This document shows, piece after piece, positions 44,011 to 51,616 of a DNA stretch of 64,000 nt; positions within the stretch are counted from its first letter, which is position 1; the number at the start of each line of letters is the position of its first letter. Made by a program: the position numbers and the translations under genes. The notes below the pieces were generated by a model. That model had not been told where the DNA came from. It saw only the letters and a list, made by a program, of their open reading frames with translations, and did not search any database. The DNA comes from Bacteroidota bacterium (GTDB taxonomy: Bacteria > Bacteroidota > Bacteroidia > AKYH767-A > 2013-40CM-41-45), in the NCBI GenBank assembly GCA_016711505.1, contig JADJSV010000007.1, positions 121,190 through 185,189 on the forward strand, read 5' to 3'.

Positions 44011-44673
44011 ATGCCGTCAAAGCGCAGATTTTTTCTACTTCCTTTTTTTTTGATGGTGTTATTCCAAAACAATTGCATTGGACAGTTCACAGAGGATATA
44101 GAAAAGAGTTTGCGCACAAAACCAAAATTCTTCCTCAACCTTGCTTCTTACAATACATTTATTGATGGTGACTTTGCCAGCTTTGATGGTATAAAGACCG
44201 GCGTTACGTTCGACAAAAAAGTAAGGTTTGGGATTGGATATTTTGCATTGGCAAATAATGGTGTGGTAACAACAATTTCAGTTGATGAAGAAAACTACAC
44301 ATTCCAGACTAACGGCCAACTGGAACTTTATTATTTCAATTTATCTGCTGAATATTTTTTCTATCATGAATTCCCCTGGCAATTTTCAGTAATTCCATTT
44401 AATCTGGCTTTGGGATCTGCTCACTACGAGTATATCAGCAGAAACTTATCCAAAAGGGTCAACGGACCTTCGGAATTTATTATACTCTACCAGCCGGAAG
44501 TTACTGCACAATATAATGTCTTACGTTGGTTTGGCTTCGGAATCTCTTCAGGATATCGATTCGCTTTGCTGCGCTCAAAAGAACAAACGAAAAAACTGCC
44601 AGGATTTAATTTTTCTATCGATTTCAGACTATCGTTAGATGAATTGTATTACGAATTGAGGGGTTCAAAATAA
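44011..44673 (+). CDS. Exported beta-rich protein, hypothetical
   Basis: A 220-residue protein with a signal peptide (MPSKRRFFLLPFFLMVLFQ). The mature part alternates as in an outer-membrane barrel: VRFGIGYFALANNGVVTTIS, GQLELYYFNLSAEYFFYHEF and NVLRWFGFGISSGYRFALLR. The end, FNFSIDFRLSLDELYYELRG, is basic and aromatic. I cannot assign a family. It follows the RRM gene by 10 bases and precedes ruvB by 50 bases, so the three may be co-transcribed; a functional link is not evident. Confidence 0.7.
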   Translation: MPSKRRFFLLPFFLMVLFQNNCIGQFTEDIEKSLRTKPKFFLNLASYNTFIDGDFASFDGIKTGVTFDKKVRFGIGYFALANNGVVTTISVDEENYTFQTNGQLELYYFNLSAEYFFYHEFPWQFSVIPFNLALGSAHYEYISRNLSKRVNGPSEFIILYQPEVTAQYNVLRWFGFGISSGYRFALLRSKEQTKKLPGFNFSIDFRLSLDELYYELRGSK

Positions 44674-44722
44674 TACGCTCCTGTTGGATTTCGTGAGATT
44701 CAAACCCTTACTTTTGCCATAT

Positions 44723-45748
44723 ATGATCAATCCTAATTTAGACCCTTCCGGCGATCAATTGAGTTCAACTGAAAAGGAACTCGATAAAGTCTTGCGACCG
44801 CAAGGTTTTGATGATTTCACCGGACAAGCTGCCATATTGGAAAATCTGCAGATCTTTGTTCAGGCAGCTAAGCAACGTGATGAGGCTCTTGATCATGTTC
44901 TTTTACATGGACCGCCGGGATTAGGTAAAACTACATTAGCATACATTCTTGCAAATGAGCTTGGGGTAAGTATCAGAACTACTTCCGGCCCTGTCCTCGA
45001 TAAACCCGGCGATCTTGCCGGATTGCTCACCAATCTGGAACCGAATGATGTTTTGTTCATTGATGAGATCCATCGGTTGAGTCCAGTCGTGGAAGAATAT
45101 CTTTATTCGGCGATGGAGGATTACAAGATCGATATCATGATCGAATCCGGTCCGAATGCAAGATCTGTTCAAATAAAAATAAATCCTTTTACATTGATCG
45201 GTGCAACGACACGATCCGGTTTACTGACTTCACCGTTGCGCGCACGTTTTGGAATAACAAGTCGACTGGAATATTATGATGCAAAACTTTTACAAAAGAT
45301 CATCAAACGTTCTTCACAATTACTGCGAACAGAAATAATTGAAGAAGCTGCTTTCGAAATTGCAAGAAGGAGCAGAGGCACACCACGGATTGCAAATGCA
45401 CTACTAAGAAGGGTACGTGATTTCGCACAGATAAAAAGTAATGGTGTCATTGATCTTGATATTTCCCATACTGCATTAGCAGCATTAAATGTCGATCAAC
45501 ACGGCCTCGATGAAATGGATAACAGAATTTTATCTGTCATCATCGATAAATTCAAAGGTGGTCCTGTCGGACTAACAACCATTGCCACAGCCGTCAGCGA
45601 AGAAGCCGGAACAATAGAAGAAGTTTATGAACCGTTTTTAATTCAGGAAGGATATCTTAAGCGAACTCCGCGTGGTAGGGAAGCGACGGAACTTGCCTAT
45701 CGGCACTTGGGGAAGAAATACGTTGGACAAGCGGGAGGGCTCTTTTGA
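44723..45748 (+). CDS. ruvB: Holliday junction DNA helicase RuvB
   Basis: The AAA+ motor that drives branch migration with RuvA. Markers: LRPQGFDDFTGQ (the opening of RuvB), Walker A with HGPPGLGKTTLAYILANELG, Walker B LFIDEIHRLSPVVEEYLYSA, sensor 1 LIGATTRSGLLTSPLRARFG, and the arginine-finger helix RRSRGTPRIANALLRRVRDF. The winged-helix tail has DHHGLDxxD-like VDQHGLDEMDNRILSVIIDK and ends TPRGREATELAYRHLG. I start at the ATG at 44723 (MINPNLDPSGD), after a more distant start that would add a non-conserved leader. Mature length 341 residues is normal. ruvA is elsewhere in the window (59110). Confidence 0.97.
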   Translation: MINPNLDPSGDQLSSTEKELDKVLRPQGFDDFTGQAAILENLQIFVQAAKQRDEALDHVLLHGPPGLGKTTLAYILANELGVSIRTTSGPVLDKPGDLAGLLTNLEPNDVLFIDEIHRLSPVVEEYLYSAMEDYKIDIMIESGPNARSVQIKINPFTLIGATTRSGLLTSPLRARFGITSRLEYYDAKLLQKIIKRSSQLLRTEIIEEAAFEIARRSRGTPRIANALLRRVRDFAQIKSNGVIDLDISHTALAALNVDQHGLDEMDNRILSVIIDKFKGGPVGLTTIATAVSEEAGTIEEVYEPFLIQEGYLKRTPRGREATELAYRHLGKKYVGQAGGLF

Positions 45749-45749
45749 A

Positions 45750-45925
45750 GGGAAGTGGAATGAAGTAGAATGAAGTGAAAATAAGTGGAATGAAGTGAAA
45801 TGAAGGAAATGAAGTAGAAAGAAGTGGAATGAAGTTAAAATTAAAATAAGTGAAATGAAATGAAATGAAGTGAAGTGAAATGAAGGAAATAACAGGAATG
45901 AAGAGAGTAAGGGGATGAAAGCTTT
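45750..45925. repeat. Decamer repeat arm, left (gaagtggaat units)
   Basis: Many units of gaagtggaat / gaagtgaaat run from the ruvB stop. Their period is about 10 with irregular insertions, and the arm is rich in A and G. The complementary arm, rich in cattccactt, lies at 46454-46560. Together they bracket the four-helix-bundle gene. Confidence 0.8.
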
Positions 45926-46028
45926 GGATGAAATAAATACATATATAATAAGGAGATTTTAAGAGGAGAGTTTTGAAATAATTTTTTTAATAAAATAAGA
46001 CCATTTACATTCATGGAAAATTTCTTTT

Positions 46029-46424
46029 ATGAAAGCTCCGAATGTTTGTCTTGATAAGAGTGTTGAATTTTCCATTGCAATTATTAAATGCACAGAAAGA
46101 ATTGCTAAAGAAAAAAATGAATATGTTTTAACAAAGCAATTGCTAAGATCCGGTACATCGGTTGGCGCAAATGTTTCTGAATCTGTATACGCTCAGAGCA
46201 AACCAGACTTTATCCATAAACTTTCTATCGCTCTAAAAGAAGCAAAAGAAAGTTTCTATTGGCTGAAACTTTTACACACGACAGGCTACATGAACCAATC
46301 AGAGTTTGAAAACATAAAATCTCTAAACAATGATCTTTTAAATTTACTTTCCAAAAGCATCAGAACTTCAAAGGAAAATTTTACCCAAGCAAATTCACCC
46401 AATCCAAAATCACCAAGGAAATAA
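46029..46424 (+). CDS. Four-helix bundle (S23/rRNA-intervening-sequence-like) protein
   Basis: A 131-residue protein of the S23 family, first known from intervening sequences in 23S rRNA genes. Core segments: KSVEFSIAIIKCTERIAKEK, then LTKQLLRSGTSVGANVSESV, DFIHKLSIALKEAKESFYWL and LKLLHTTGYM. It probably forms a pentamer-like four-helix bundle. Here there is no rRNA gene; it lies alone, flanked by complementary decamer arms (45750 and 46454). The function is unknown; relatives such as Avd act with diversity-generating retroelements, but there is no reverse transcriptase here. Confidence 0.88.
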   Translation: MKAPNVCLDKSVEFSIAIIKCTERIAKEKNEYVLTKQLLRSGTSVGANVSESVYAQSKPDFIHKLSIALKEAKESFYWLKLLHTTGYMNQSEFENIKSLNNDLLNLLSKSIRTSKENFTQANSPNPKSPRK

Positions 46425-46453
46425 TTTTTTTCCGTAAAAGAAATTACTTTTTC

Positions 46454-46560
46454 TTTACTTCATTCCATTTCATTCCACTTCATTCCACTTCATTCCACTT
46501 CATTCCACTTCATTTTACTTCATTCCACTTCATTCCTCTTCATTTCCCCTTCTTCATCCT
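46454..46560. repeat. Decamer repeat arm, right (cattccactt units)
   Basis: About nine units of cattccactt, with a few variants (cattttactt, cattcctctt). The units are the reverse complement of aagtggaatg in the left arm at 45750. The tract runs into the 3' end of the small regulator gene at 46520, whose last codons it supplies. Confidence 0.85.
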
Positions 46561-46699
46561 TCCACTTTCTTGCAAGCGCTTTTTGCAAAAGAAACTCAAT
46601 CTGCCCATTGACACTACGAAAATCATCAGCAGCCCATTTTTCGAGCTGCTTGATGATTTCGGGATTGATTCTTAGAACGAAAGCTTTTTTCTCCGCCAT
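46520..46699 (-). CDS. Arc/ribbon-helix-helix-type DNA-binding protein
   Basis: A 59-residue protein that starts with the ATG at 46699: MAEKKAFVLRINPEIIKQLE, then KWAADDFRSVNGQIEFLLQK. This is a ribbon-helix-helix fold: a beta strand (KAFVLRI), helix one (PEIIKQLEKWAAD) and helix two (SVNGQIEFLLQKALA). Arc-type regulators have this layout. The last residues (EMKRNEVE) are read from the decamer repeat. It starts 10 bases after the SPFH gene stop and belongs to the same transcript. A small Arc-like gene after an SPFH gene is a recurrent pair in Bacteroidota, as far as I recall. It could regulate that operon. Confidence 0.78.
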   Translation of the reverse strand: MAEKKAFVLRINPEIIKQLEKWAADDFRSVNGQIEFLLQKALARKWKDEEGEMKRNEVE

Positions 46700-46709
46700 T
46701 GGCTAGTTA

Positions 46710-47564
46710 TTAATTGTGCAATGTGCCTGTGTTGATAACAGGATTTACACTTCTGTCACCGCAAAGAACAACTAAGAGATTACTCACCATCGCTGCTTTT
46801 CTTTCTTCGTCAAGGTCTACGATCTTGTTTTCTGACAATCTCTTCAATGCCATTTCTACCATTCCTACCGCACCTTCAACGATCTGTTTACGTGCTGCAA
46901 CTATTGCTGTTGCCTGCTGGCGTTGAAGCATTGCATGTGCAATTTCCTGTGCATATGCCAGGTGACTGATGCGCGCTTCTAGAACATTGATACCTGCTGT
47001 TGCAAGGCGTTCGTTCAATTCTACGACAAGCATTTCATGAACTTTTTCAGGTGCGCCGCGCAAAGTAATTTCGTCGTCATTACTTTCAAGATTATCGTAA
47101 GGAAATGAACTTGCAAGGTGACGGATGGCAGCTTCGCTTTGAATGTTGACGTACATGTTGTAATCATTCACTTCGAATAAGGCTTTTGATGTTTCATTCA
47201 CCTGCCATACAATTACTGCAGCTATCTCAATAGGGCTTACCATTTTGTCATTCACTTTCAGGAATTGTCCGTTCAGGTTTCTTGCGCGGAGTGAGATAAG
47301 TTTTTTACTCATCAGCGGATTAACCCAAAAAAATCCGTTGTCTTTCACAGTGCCTGAATATTTACCAAAGAAGACAAGTACTCTTGCTTCATTCGGATTT
47401 ACGATCATGAATCCTGGTGTGATCATAAAAAACAATAAACCGGAAATTATTATTCCCAATGGATATTGCTCATTAATAAAATAAATGCCGCCGATAACAA
47501 TGGCGAACAAAAGAGCTAACATCAGAAATCCTGATGATGCTTTGTAGTTAATTTCTTTGATCAT
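46710..47564 (-). CDS. SPFH/band 7 domain protein
   Basis: A membrane protein of 284 residues from the stomatin/prohibitin/flotillin superfamily. Two hydrophobic segments are near the N-terminus (FLMLALLFAIVIGGIYFI and IIISGLLFFMITPGFMIV). The SPFH domain follows, about residues 55-210: VNPNEARVLVFFGKYSGTVK, FFWVNPLMSKKLISLRARNL and AAIRHLASSFPYDN. A coiled-coil tail has the conserved AMLQRQQATAIVAARKQIVE. Such proteins form rings in the membrane; the client is unknown. A TACCTTTG box lies 26 bases upstream, and the RHH gene follows by 10 bases. Confidence 0.92.
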   Translation of the reverse strand: MIKEINYKASSGFLMLALLFAIVIGGIYFINEQYPLGIIISGLLFFMITPGFMIVNPNEARVLVFFGKYSGTVKDNGFFWVNPLMSKKLISLRARNLNGQFLKVNDKMVSPIEIAAVIVWQVNETSKALFEVNDYNMYVNIQSEAAIRHLASSFPYDNLESNDDEITLRGAPEKVHEMLVVELNERLATAGINVLEARISHLAYAQEIAHAMLQRQQATAIVAARKQIVEGAVGMVEMALKRLSENKIVDLDEERKAAMVSNLLVVLCGDRSVNPVINTGTLHN

Positions 47565-47589
47565 TGTGGTTGATATTAAAATGATATCA

Positions 47590-47597
47590 CAAAGGTA
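47590..47597 (-). promoter_or_regulatory. Bacteroidota-type -7 box (TACCTTTG)
   Basis: TACCTTTG on the minus strand matches TAnnTTTG and lies 26 bases before the SPFH start. A ttgac about 21 bases upstream may be the -33 part. The G9 and gtgaaaa tract begins about 45 bases further upstream. Confidence 0.6.
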
Positions 47598-47642
47598 TCA
47601 CTAAAAAAACGAGAAAGTCAAGGAAATTGGAAAATATTTTTA

Positions 47643-47795
47643 GGGGGGGGGTGAAAAGTGAAAAGTGAAAAGTGAAAAGTGAAAAGTGAAAAGTGAAAAG
47701 TGAAAAGTGAAAAGTGAGGAGGTTTGAGGAGTTAAGGTGTGGTCGCAACTTAACAAGAGCGTGGCACCTTAAACCCTTAAACACCTTAAACCAAT
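47643..47795. repeat. G9 run, (gtgaaaa)n tract and ccttaaa repeats
   Basis: Nine Gs (47643-47651) are followed by about nine and a half perfect copies of gtgaaaa (47651-47717). Then come gaggtttgaggagttaagg and its approximate complement, ccttaaacccttaaacacc, to 47795. The region lies between the divergent SPFH and queG genes, so it sits in two promoter regions. The perfect copy number suggests slippage. Confidence 0.9.
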
Positions 47796-47835
47796 TTATT
47801 TCCAAACTATATGGGAAAAGGAATAAATTTGCCGG

Positions 47836-48771
47836 ATGGATATCAGAAAACACGAGAATTCACAATGGATCAAAGACGAAGCTTTACGGCTGGGTTTTGA
47901 CTTTTGTGGAATTTCAAAGGCTGATTTTCTGGAGGAAGAAGCTCCCAGACTTGAGCAATGGCTGTTGCAGAATCGTCATGGAAAAATGGCTTATATGGAA
48001 AACCATTTTGATAAGCGTCTTGATCCGCGGTTGCTTGTACCCGGAGCTAAGAGTGTGATTTCTCTTTTGCTGAATTATTACCCATCAGATATACAAAATG
48101 AATCTGCACCAAAGATCAGCAAATATGCATATGGAAAAGATTATCATTTTGTGATAAAAGAAAAGCTTCAGGAATTAGTTGCTTCAATCGAAGTGAAAAT
48201 TGGTAATGTTGAAGGAAGAGTTTTTGTTGATTCTGCACCTGTGCTTGACCGTGCCTGGGCTAAAAAAAGTGGATTGGGTTGGATTGGTAAGAATGGAAAC
48301 CTGATTAATAAAGGAAGCGGATCATTTTATTTTATTGCAGAAATAATTTCAGATCTTGATCTTATTCCTGATGGTGCTGTAGAAGATTTTTGTGGAACAT
48401 GCACTAGATGTATAGATGCCTGTCCAACGGATGCAATCATAAAACCATATGTTGTCGATGGAAGCAAATGCATTTCTTATTTCACCATCGAACTAAAAGA
48501 TGAAATTCCAACAACAGTAAAAGGTCAATTTGAAAACTGGGTTTTCGGCTGTGATATTTGTCAGGATGTTTGTCCGTGGAATCGTTTTTCAAAACCACTC
48601 ACAGAAAAAAGGTTGAATGCCAACAGAGCATTACTGGATCTGAACAAAGAAGAATGGTATGAAATGACAGCAGAGATTTTTACAACAATATTCAGTAAGT
48701 CCGCAGTCAAGCGAACGGGATTTCAAGGGATAAAAAGAAATCTGGAATTTATCAGGAGTGAACCTTCCTGA
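47836..48771 (+). CDS. queG: Epoxyqueuosine reductase
   Basis: The cobalamin-dependent iron-sulfur enzyme that reduces epoxyqueuosine to queuosine in the tRNA wobble position. The first part holds GFDFCGISKADFLEEEAPRL and the RLDPRLLVPGAKSVISLLLN segment. The conserved cofactor region is FVDSAPVLDRAWAKKSGLGW, with the Asp of VDSAPVLDR. The two 4Fe-4S sites are CGTCTRCIDACPTDAI and CDICQDVCPWN. All eight cysteines are present. The 311-residue length is normal. It starts at the ATG at 47836. Its 3' end overlaps a convergent small gene. Confidence 0.96.
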   Translation: MDIRKHENSQWIKDEALRLGFDFCGISKADFLEEEAPRLEQWLLQNRHGKMAYMENHFDKRLDPRLLVPGAKSVISLLLNYYPSDIQNESAPKISKYAYGKDYHFVIKEKLQELVASIEVKIGNVEGRVFVDSAPVLDRAWAKKSGLGWIGKNGNLINKGSGSFYFIAEIISDLDLIPDGAVEDFCGTCTRCIDACPTDAIIKPYVVDGSKCISYFTIELKDEIPTTVKGQFENWVFGCDICQDVCPWNRFSKPLTEKRLNANRALLDLNKEEWYEMTAEIFTTIFSKSAVKRTGFQGIKRNLEFIRSEPS

Positions 48772-48985
48772 AAGCGTCTATGATAACATCGCTGTATGTA
48801 GCGAAAGTAGCTACACACCATAATTTTAATAACCGACGTTCATCTCTTTTAAGCAGACGAAGAGATTTGATCAACTCTTTACGAAAAAGGTTTCTATCGA
48901 AACTCACTTTCGTGAGAATTTGCTTTGTATACTCGAACATGGTATTCGGTTTAGCTTTTGGTCTGTCTAAATTATCATATTCCAT
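48752..48985 (-). CDS. Small conserved Bacteroidota protein
   Basis: A 77-residue protein from an ATG at 48985 (MEYDNLDRPKAKPNTMFEYT). The middle, TKQILTKVSFDRNLFRKELI then KSLRLLKRDERRLLKLW, is a pattern that I recall from small conserved proteins in many Bacteroidota genomes, which have no known role. No signal or membrane helix is seen, so it is cytoplasmic. An ATG four codons upstream also fits. The last 20 bases overlap the queG 3' end on the other strand. Confidence 0.65.
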   Translation of the reverse strand: MEYDNLDRPKAKPNTMFEYTKQILTKVSFDRNLFRKELIKSLRLLKRDERRLLKLWCVATFATYSDVIIDAFRKVHS

Positions 48986-49125
48986 ACGTAATGTCAAGCG
49001 TTTTATTGAATGTGAGTGTTAAACATTTTAAACTGCTAATTATCAGAGATATTCTTTTTTTAACTAAAAAAGACGATTTTCTGTGACAATCGGTTGATAA
49101 CACACAACTAAAAGGCCTTTTGGCT

Positions 49126-49695
49126 TCATTCGCTCCAGCGGAATGTGCTCTGGTCTAATCCGGCCAGATCCAATACGCGGTCAATTACTGTGGCTGCAAG
49201 GGCTTCAAAATCTTTGGGCTTGCTATAAAAAGAAGGGGAGGCCGGACAAACAATTCCACCGGCTTCTGTGACGGTTTTCATGTTGTTCAAATGGATCAAA
49301 CTGTAGGGAGTATCTCTGACTACCATTATTAACTTTCTTCTTTCTTTTAATATAACATCTGCAGCACGGGTAATAAGGTCATTTGAAATTCCTGTTGCTA
49401 TTCTTGCCAGCGTGCCCATACTACATGGACAAATTATCATTGTATTGTATTTGGCAGAACCACTGGCGAAAGGAGCAAAGAAATCATTTTTGTCGTGAAT
49501 TTTGAATGGGATCTGATCATAGTTTTTATTGCCAAGTTCATACTCCCAGACATCTTTTGCATTACTTGAAAAAACTATGCCTACAGTTTCGATCTGATCT
49601 TTCAGTAATAAAAGTTTATCGAAAAGTACTTTTGCATAGATAGCTCCGCTGGCGCCGGTAACTGCAACAATTATTTTGTGTTTTTGAGAATTCAT
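49126..49695 (-). CDS. ubiX: Flavin prenyltransferase UbiX
   Basis: The enzyme that prenylates FMN, giving the cofactor of UbiD-type decarboxylases. Markers: KIIVAVTGASGAIYAKVLFD at the start, VFSSNAKDVWEYELG, the SAKYNTMIICPCSMGTLARI segment with a conserved SMGT, RKLIMVVRDTPYSLIHLNNM (RETP-like) and GGIVCPASPSFYSKP. The 189-residue length is normal. No ubiD gene is in this window. The TACCTTTG box at 49706 is the likely promoter. Confidence 0.93.
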   Translation of the reverse strand: MNSQKHKIIVAVTGASGAIYAKVLFDKLLLLKDQIETVGIVFSSNAKDVWEYELGNKNYDQIPFKIHDKNDFFAPFASGSAKYNTMIICPCSMGTLARIATGISNDLITRAADVILKERRKLIMVVRDTPYSLIHLNNMKTVTEAGGIVCPASPSFYSKPKDFEALAATVIDRVLDLAGLDQSTFRWSE

Positions 49696-49705
49696 AGTTG
49701 AAAAA

Positions 49706-49713
49706 CAAAGGTA
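49706..49713 (-). promoter_or_regulatory. Bacteroidota-type -7 box (TACCTTTG)
   Basis: TACCTTTG on the minus strand matches TAnnTTTG. It lies 10 bases before the ubiX start, so the leader would be only a few bases long. A -33 match was not obvious. Confidence 0.5.
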
Positions 49714-49764
49714 CGTTGAAAATGTTCAATGATTACCCGACCTGCATTCAAGTTTGGATAAAAA

Positions 49765-50036
49765 GAATCTGCGAAAAATCTGCGAGTTCTGCGGGATCTG
49801 CGGGAAAAATTTCTTCGTGTTTTTGCTCCCGCAGATTTGCGCAGAATGCGCAGAAAATCCGCAGAGACCTCTGCGAGATCATTCAGGTCAATTGAATTCT
49901 ATAAATTTAATCTTAAAAGAAATAAATTTTATTTCCGGAGGAAACTCTGAGGATTTTCTGCGGAATTTGCGAGATCTGCGGGAAAAAATTGCTGTGTGTT
50001 TTTCTCCCGCAGATCTCCCAGATCTCACAGATTGAA
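49765..50036. repeat. Palindromic tctgcgggat-type element
   Basis: This 340-base gap holds no gene that I believe. It contains words such as tctgcgagttctgcgggat, then ctcccgcagatttgcgcag on the other strand, in two facing blocks (49765-49885 and 49945-50036). The same words and layout, including the middle of about 50 A/T-rich bases and the strings gatctgcggga and ttttctgcgg, occur at 23386-23610 and 23798-24030. So it is a dispersed palindromic element, found three times in this window. Confidence 0.75.
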
Positions 50037-50037
50037 T

Positions 50038-50445
50038 TTAGATTTTCATTTTTTCACCATTGCCGGTAACTTGTCTTTTTCCAAATTTCCTGAAAAAGTA
50101 AAGCCCAATAAATGCTCCGATAGAATTTGCAAGTGCATCCCTGATATCACCTGATCTACCTATGAAAACGGTAGTCTGAAGCACTTCTACTAATGCACCG
50201 TAAGAAATACTTAACAATACTCCCAAGCGAATAGCATTTGCTCTTAATCCCGGAAAACGATCTTGACGGATAAATCCAATTATCAGAAGATAACTTTGAA
50301 TACCAAAAAGGATAAGGTGTACGATTTTATCAGGACGTAACCATTCCAGAAATGATAGTTTTGGGAAATTGCTACCGGGAAGACCACAAAGGACAAGTAT
50401 CAATATTGCCCATAGAAAAGCAGCCCTATTGTATCGCCAGAACAT
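50038..50445 (-). CDS. VanZ family protein
   Basis: A 135-residue membrane protein of the VanZ type. Four hydrophobic segments are visible (AFLWAILILVLCGLPG, IVHLILFGIQSYLLIIGFI, IRLGVLLSISYGALVEVL and DALANSIGAFIGLYFF). Typical VanZ elements are the early DKIVHL, the YGALVEVLQTTV and GDIRDALANSIGA segments. The function is not known; VanZ itself gives low teicoplanin resistance. It starts three bases after the gcvH stop, and both lie between sprA and ubiX, an order that I recall from other Bacteroidota. Confidence 0.87.
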   Translation of the reverse strand: MFWRYNRAAFLWAILILVLCGLPGSNFPKLSFLEWLRPDKIVHLILFGIQSYLLIIGFIRQDRFPGLRANAIRLGVLLSISYGALVEVLQTTVFIGRSGDIRDALANSIGAFIGLYFFRKFGKRQVTGNGEKMKI

Positions 50446-50448
50446 GAA

Positions 50449-50835
50449 TTATGCGTCTACGCCAATCAGTTTTTTGTAATCAGCAGCAGACATAAGTTCG
50501 CCTGCTTCAGCAGCATTACCCATTTCTACCTTGATCATCCAGCCATTTCCGTATGGATCTTTATTTACAGATTCCGGATTCTTTGTAAGTCCGCTGTTGA
50601 ATTCAGTAATTTTTCCTGAAACCGGCATAAACAAATCAGAAACCGTTTTTACGGCTTCTACTGTCCCAAATACCGCTTCTTTGTCTAAAGTATCACCTTC
50701 CGTTTCAATCTCTACGTAAACGATATCACCCAATTCGCTTTGCGCAAAATCAGTGATTCCAATCGTAGCTGTATTGCCATTAATTAAAACCCATTCGTGG
50801 TCTTTTGTGTATTTCAGGTTTTCAGGGAAATTCAT
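50449..50835 (-). CDS. gcvH: Glycine cleavage system H protein
   Basis: The lipoyl carrier of the glycine cleavage system, moving the methylamine arm between P, T and L proteins. It is 128 residues, the full length of the family. The opening YTKDHEWVLINGNTATIGIT leads to AQSELGDIVYVEI. The lipoylated lysine is Lys63 in FGTVEAVKTVSDLFMPVSG. It ends with the usual AADYKKLI. The P, T and L genes are not in the window. It is followed three bases later by the VanZ gene. Confidence 0.96.
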   Translation of the reverse strand: MNFPENLKYTKDHEWVLINGNTATIGITDFAQSELGDIVYVEIETEGDTLDKEAVFGTVEAVKTVSDLFMPVSGKITEFNSGLTKNPESVNKDPYGNGWMIKVEMGNAAEAGELMSAADYKKLIGVDA

Positions 50836-50850
50836 ATTTGTATGTTTTTA

Positions 50851-50858
50851 CAAACGTA
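50851..50858 (-). promoter_or_regulatory. Bacteroidota-type -7 box (TACGTTTG)
   Basis: TACGTTTG on the minus strand matches TAnnTTTG and lies 15 bases before the gcvH start, in an AT-rich context. Confidence 0.5.
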
Positions 50859-50981
50859 TATATTTTTTTTCAGATTTCAGCGGCTAGAAGGAAAATCGTG
50901 AATAGAGATTAGTAATTAGAGATTTGACGGTTTCTAATTTCTGATTAATGATCTATTGTCGAATTAAATAAATACAAGTAC

Positions 50982-51551
50982 CTACAAGATCCATCCCACA
51001 TACAACCCAATCCGTACATTCATATGAGTTTCTTCGAATCTGTCTCCATACCCGAACCGAAGTGATGGTTCTATTATAAAATGTTTTGCTGCTGAATAGC
51101 AATAACCGGTAGTTATACCCGGACTGAAGAATTTATTGATTCTGGTGGTGGTAAATTTTCCTTCGTATTTTATGCTTTTATATAAATTATATTCCAGATA
51201 TGCCCCTCCGTAAAATGACCCATTTACATTCTCGCAAAAATATTTTACTATTTCCGGACCACTTCTGAATTCTGTTGTAGAAAAAAATCTGTCGCTAATA
51301 TGTTCAGTTCTCGCATGAAGACGAATCGAGTATTTTTTAGCCAGTGAAAATTCCAATCCGGCAGTAATACTTAAATTATTTGGTTCAATCAATGTTGCAA
51401 GTAGGTCCAATACATCTGTCCGAATGACAAATGTGCTTGAAACTTTTTTAAAATCCGAAGTCGTTGATGAATCTCCTGATTGAGTTGAACTTTCCTGAGC
51501 ATATGAAAAACTGCAAAGAGTCGTAAAGACGACAGAGAAAAATATTTTCAA
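50982..51551 (-). CDS. Exported barrel-like protein, DUF3575-like
   Basis: A 189-residue protein with a signal peptide (MKIFFSVVFTTLCSFSYA). The mature part has strands such as TDVLDLLATLIEPNNLSITA, then GLEFSLAKKYSIRLHART and GGAYLEYNLYKSIKYEGKFT, ending MNVRIGLYVGWIL. The pattern of an LLA...PN.S...E opening and closing GYGDRFEETHMNVRIG resembles DUF3575 outer-membrane proteins, though I am not sure. It lies between sprA and gcvH, after a strong sprA terminator, and so has its own promoter. Confidence 0.65.
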   Translation of the reverse strand: MKIFFSVVFTTLCSFSYAQESSTQSGDSSTTSDFKKVSSTFVIRTDVLDLLATLIEPNNLSITAGLEFSLAKKYSIRLHARTEHISDRFFSTTEFRSGPEIVKYFCENVNGSFYGGAYLEYNLYKSIKYEGKFTTTRINKFFSPGITTGYCYSAAKHFIIEPSLRFGYGDRFEETHMNVRIGLYVGWIL

Positions 51552-51616
51552 GCGGTGCGTTTGTGTGAGATCCAGAACGCATGTATTTATGGGAATATTT
51601 TAATCTTTTAGAAAAT

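Noticed and set aside
46029..46424. Intervening sequence in a 23S rRNA gene
   Set aside because: No rRNA sequence flanks the S23-family gene; neighbours are ruvB and an SPFH gene.
46029..46424. Avd of a diversity-generating retroelement
   Set aside because: There is no reverse transcriptase, template repeat or variable-repeat target in the window.
47824..47831. TAAATTTG as promoter of queG
   Set aside because: It ends only four bases before the ATG, so the transcript would start inside the gene.
49698..50035. Cysteine-rich ORFs with CEFCGICGK and CAECAE
   Set aside because: They are read from the tctgcgg-type palindromic repeat, in two overlapping frames. The Cys pattern is an artefact of tgc and tgt in the repeat.
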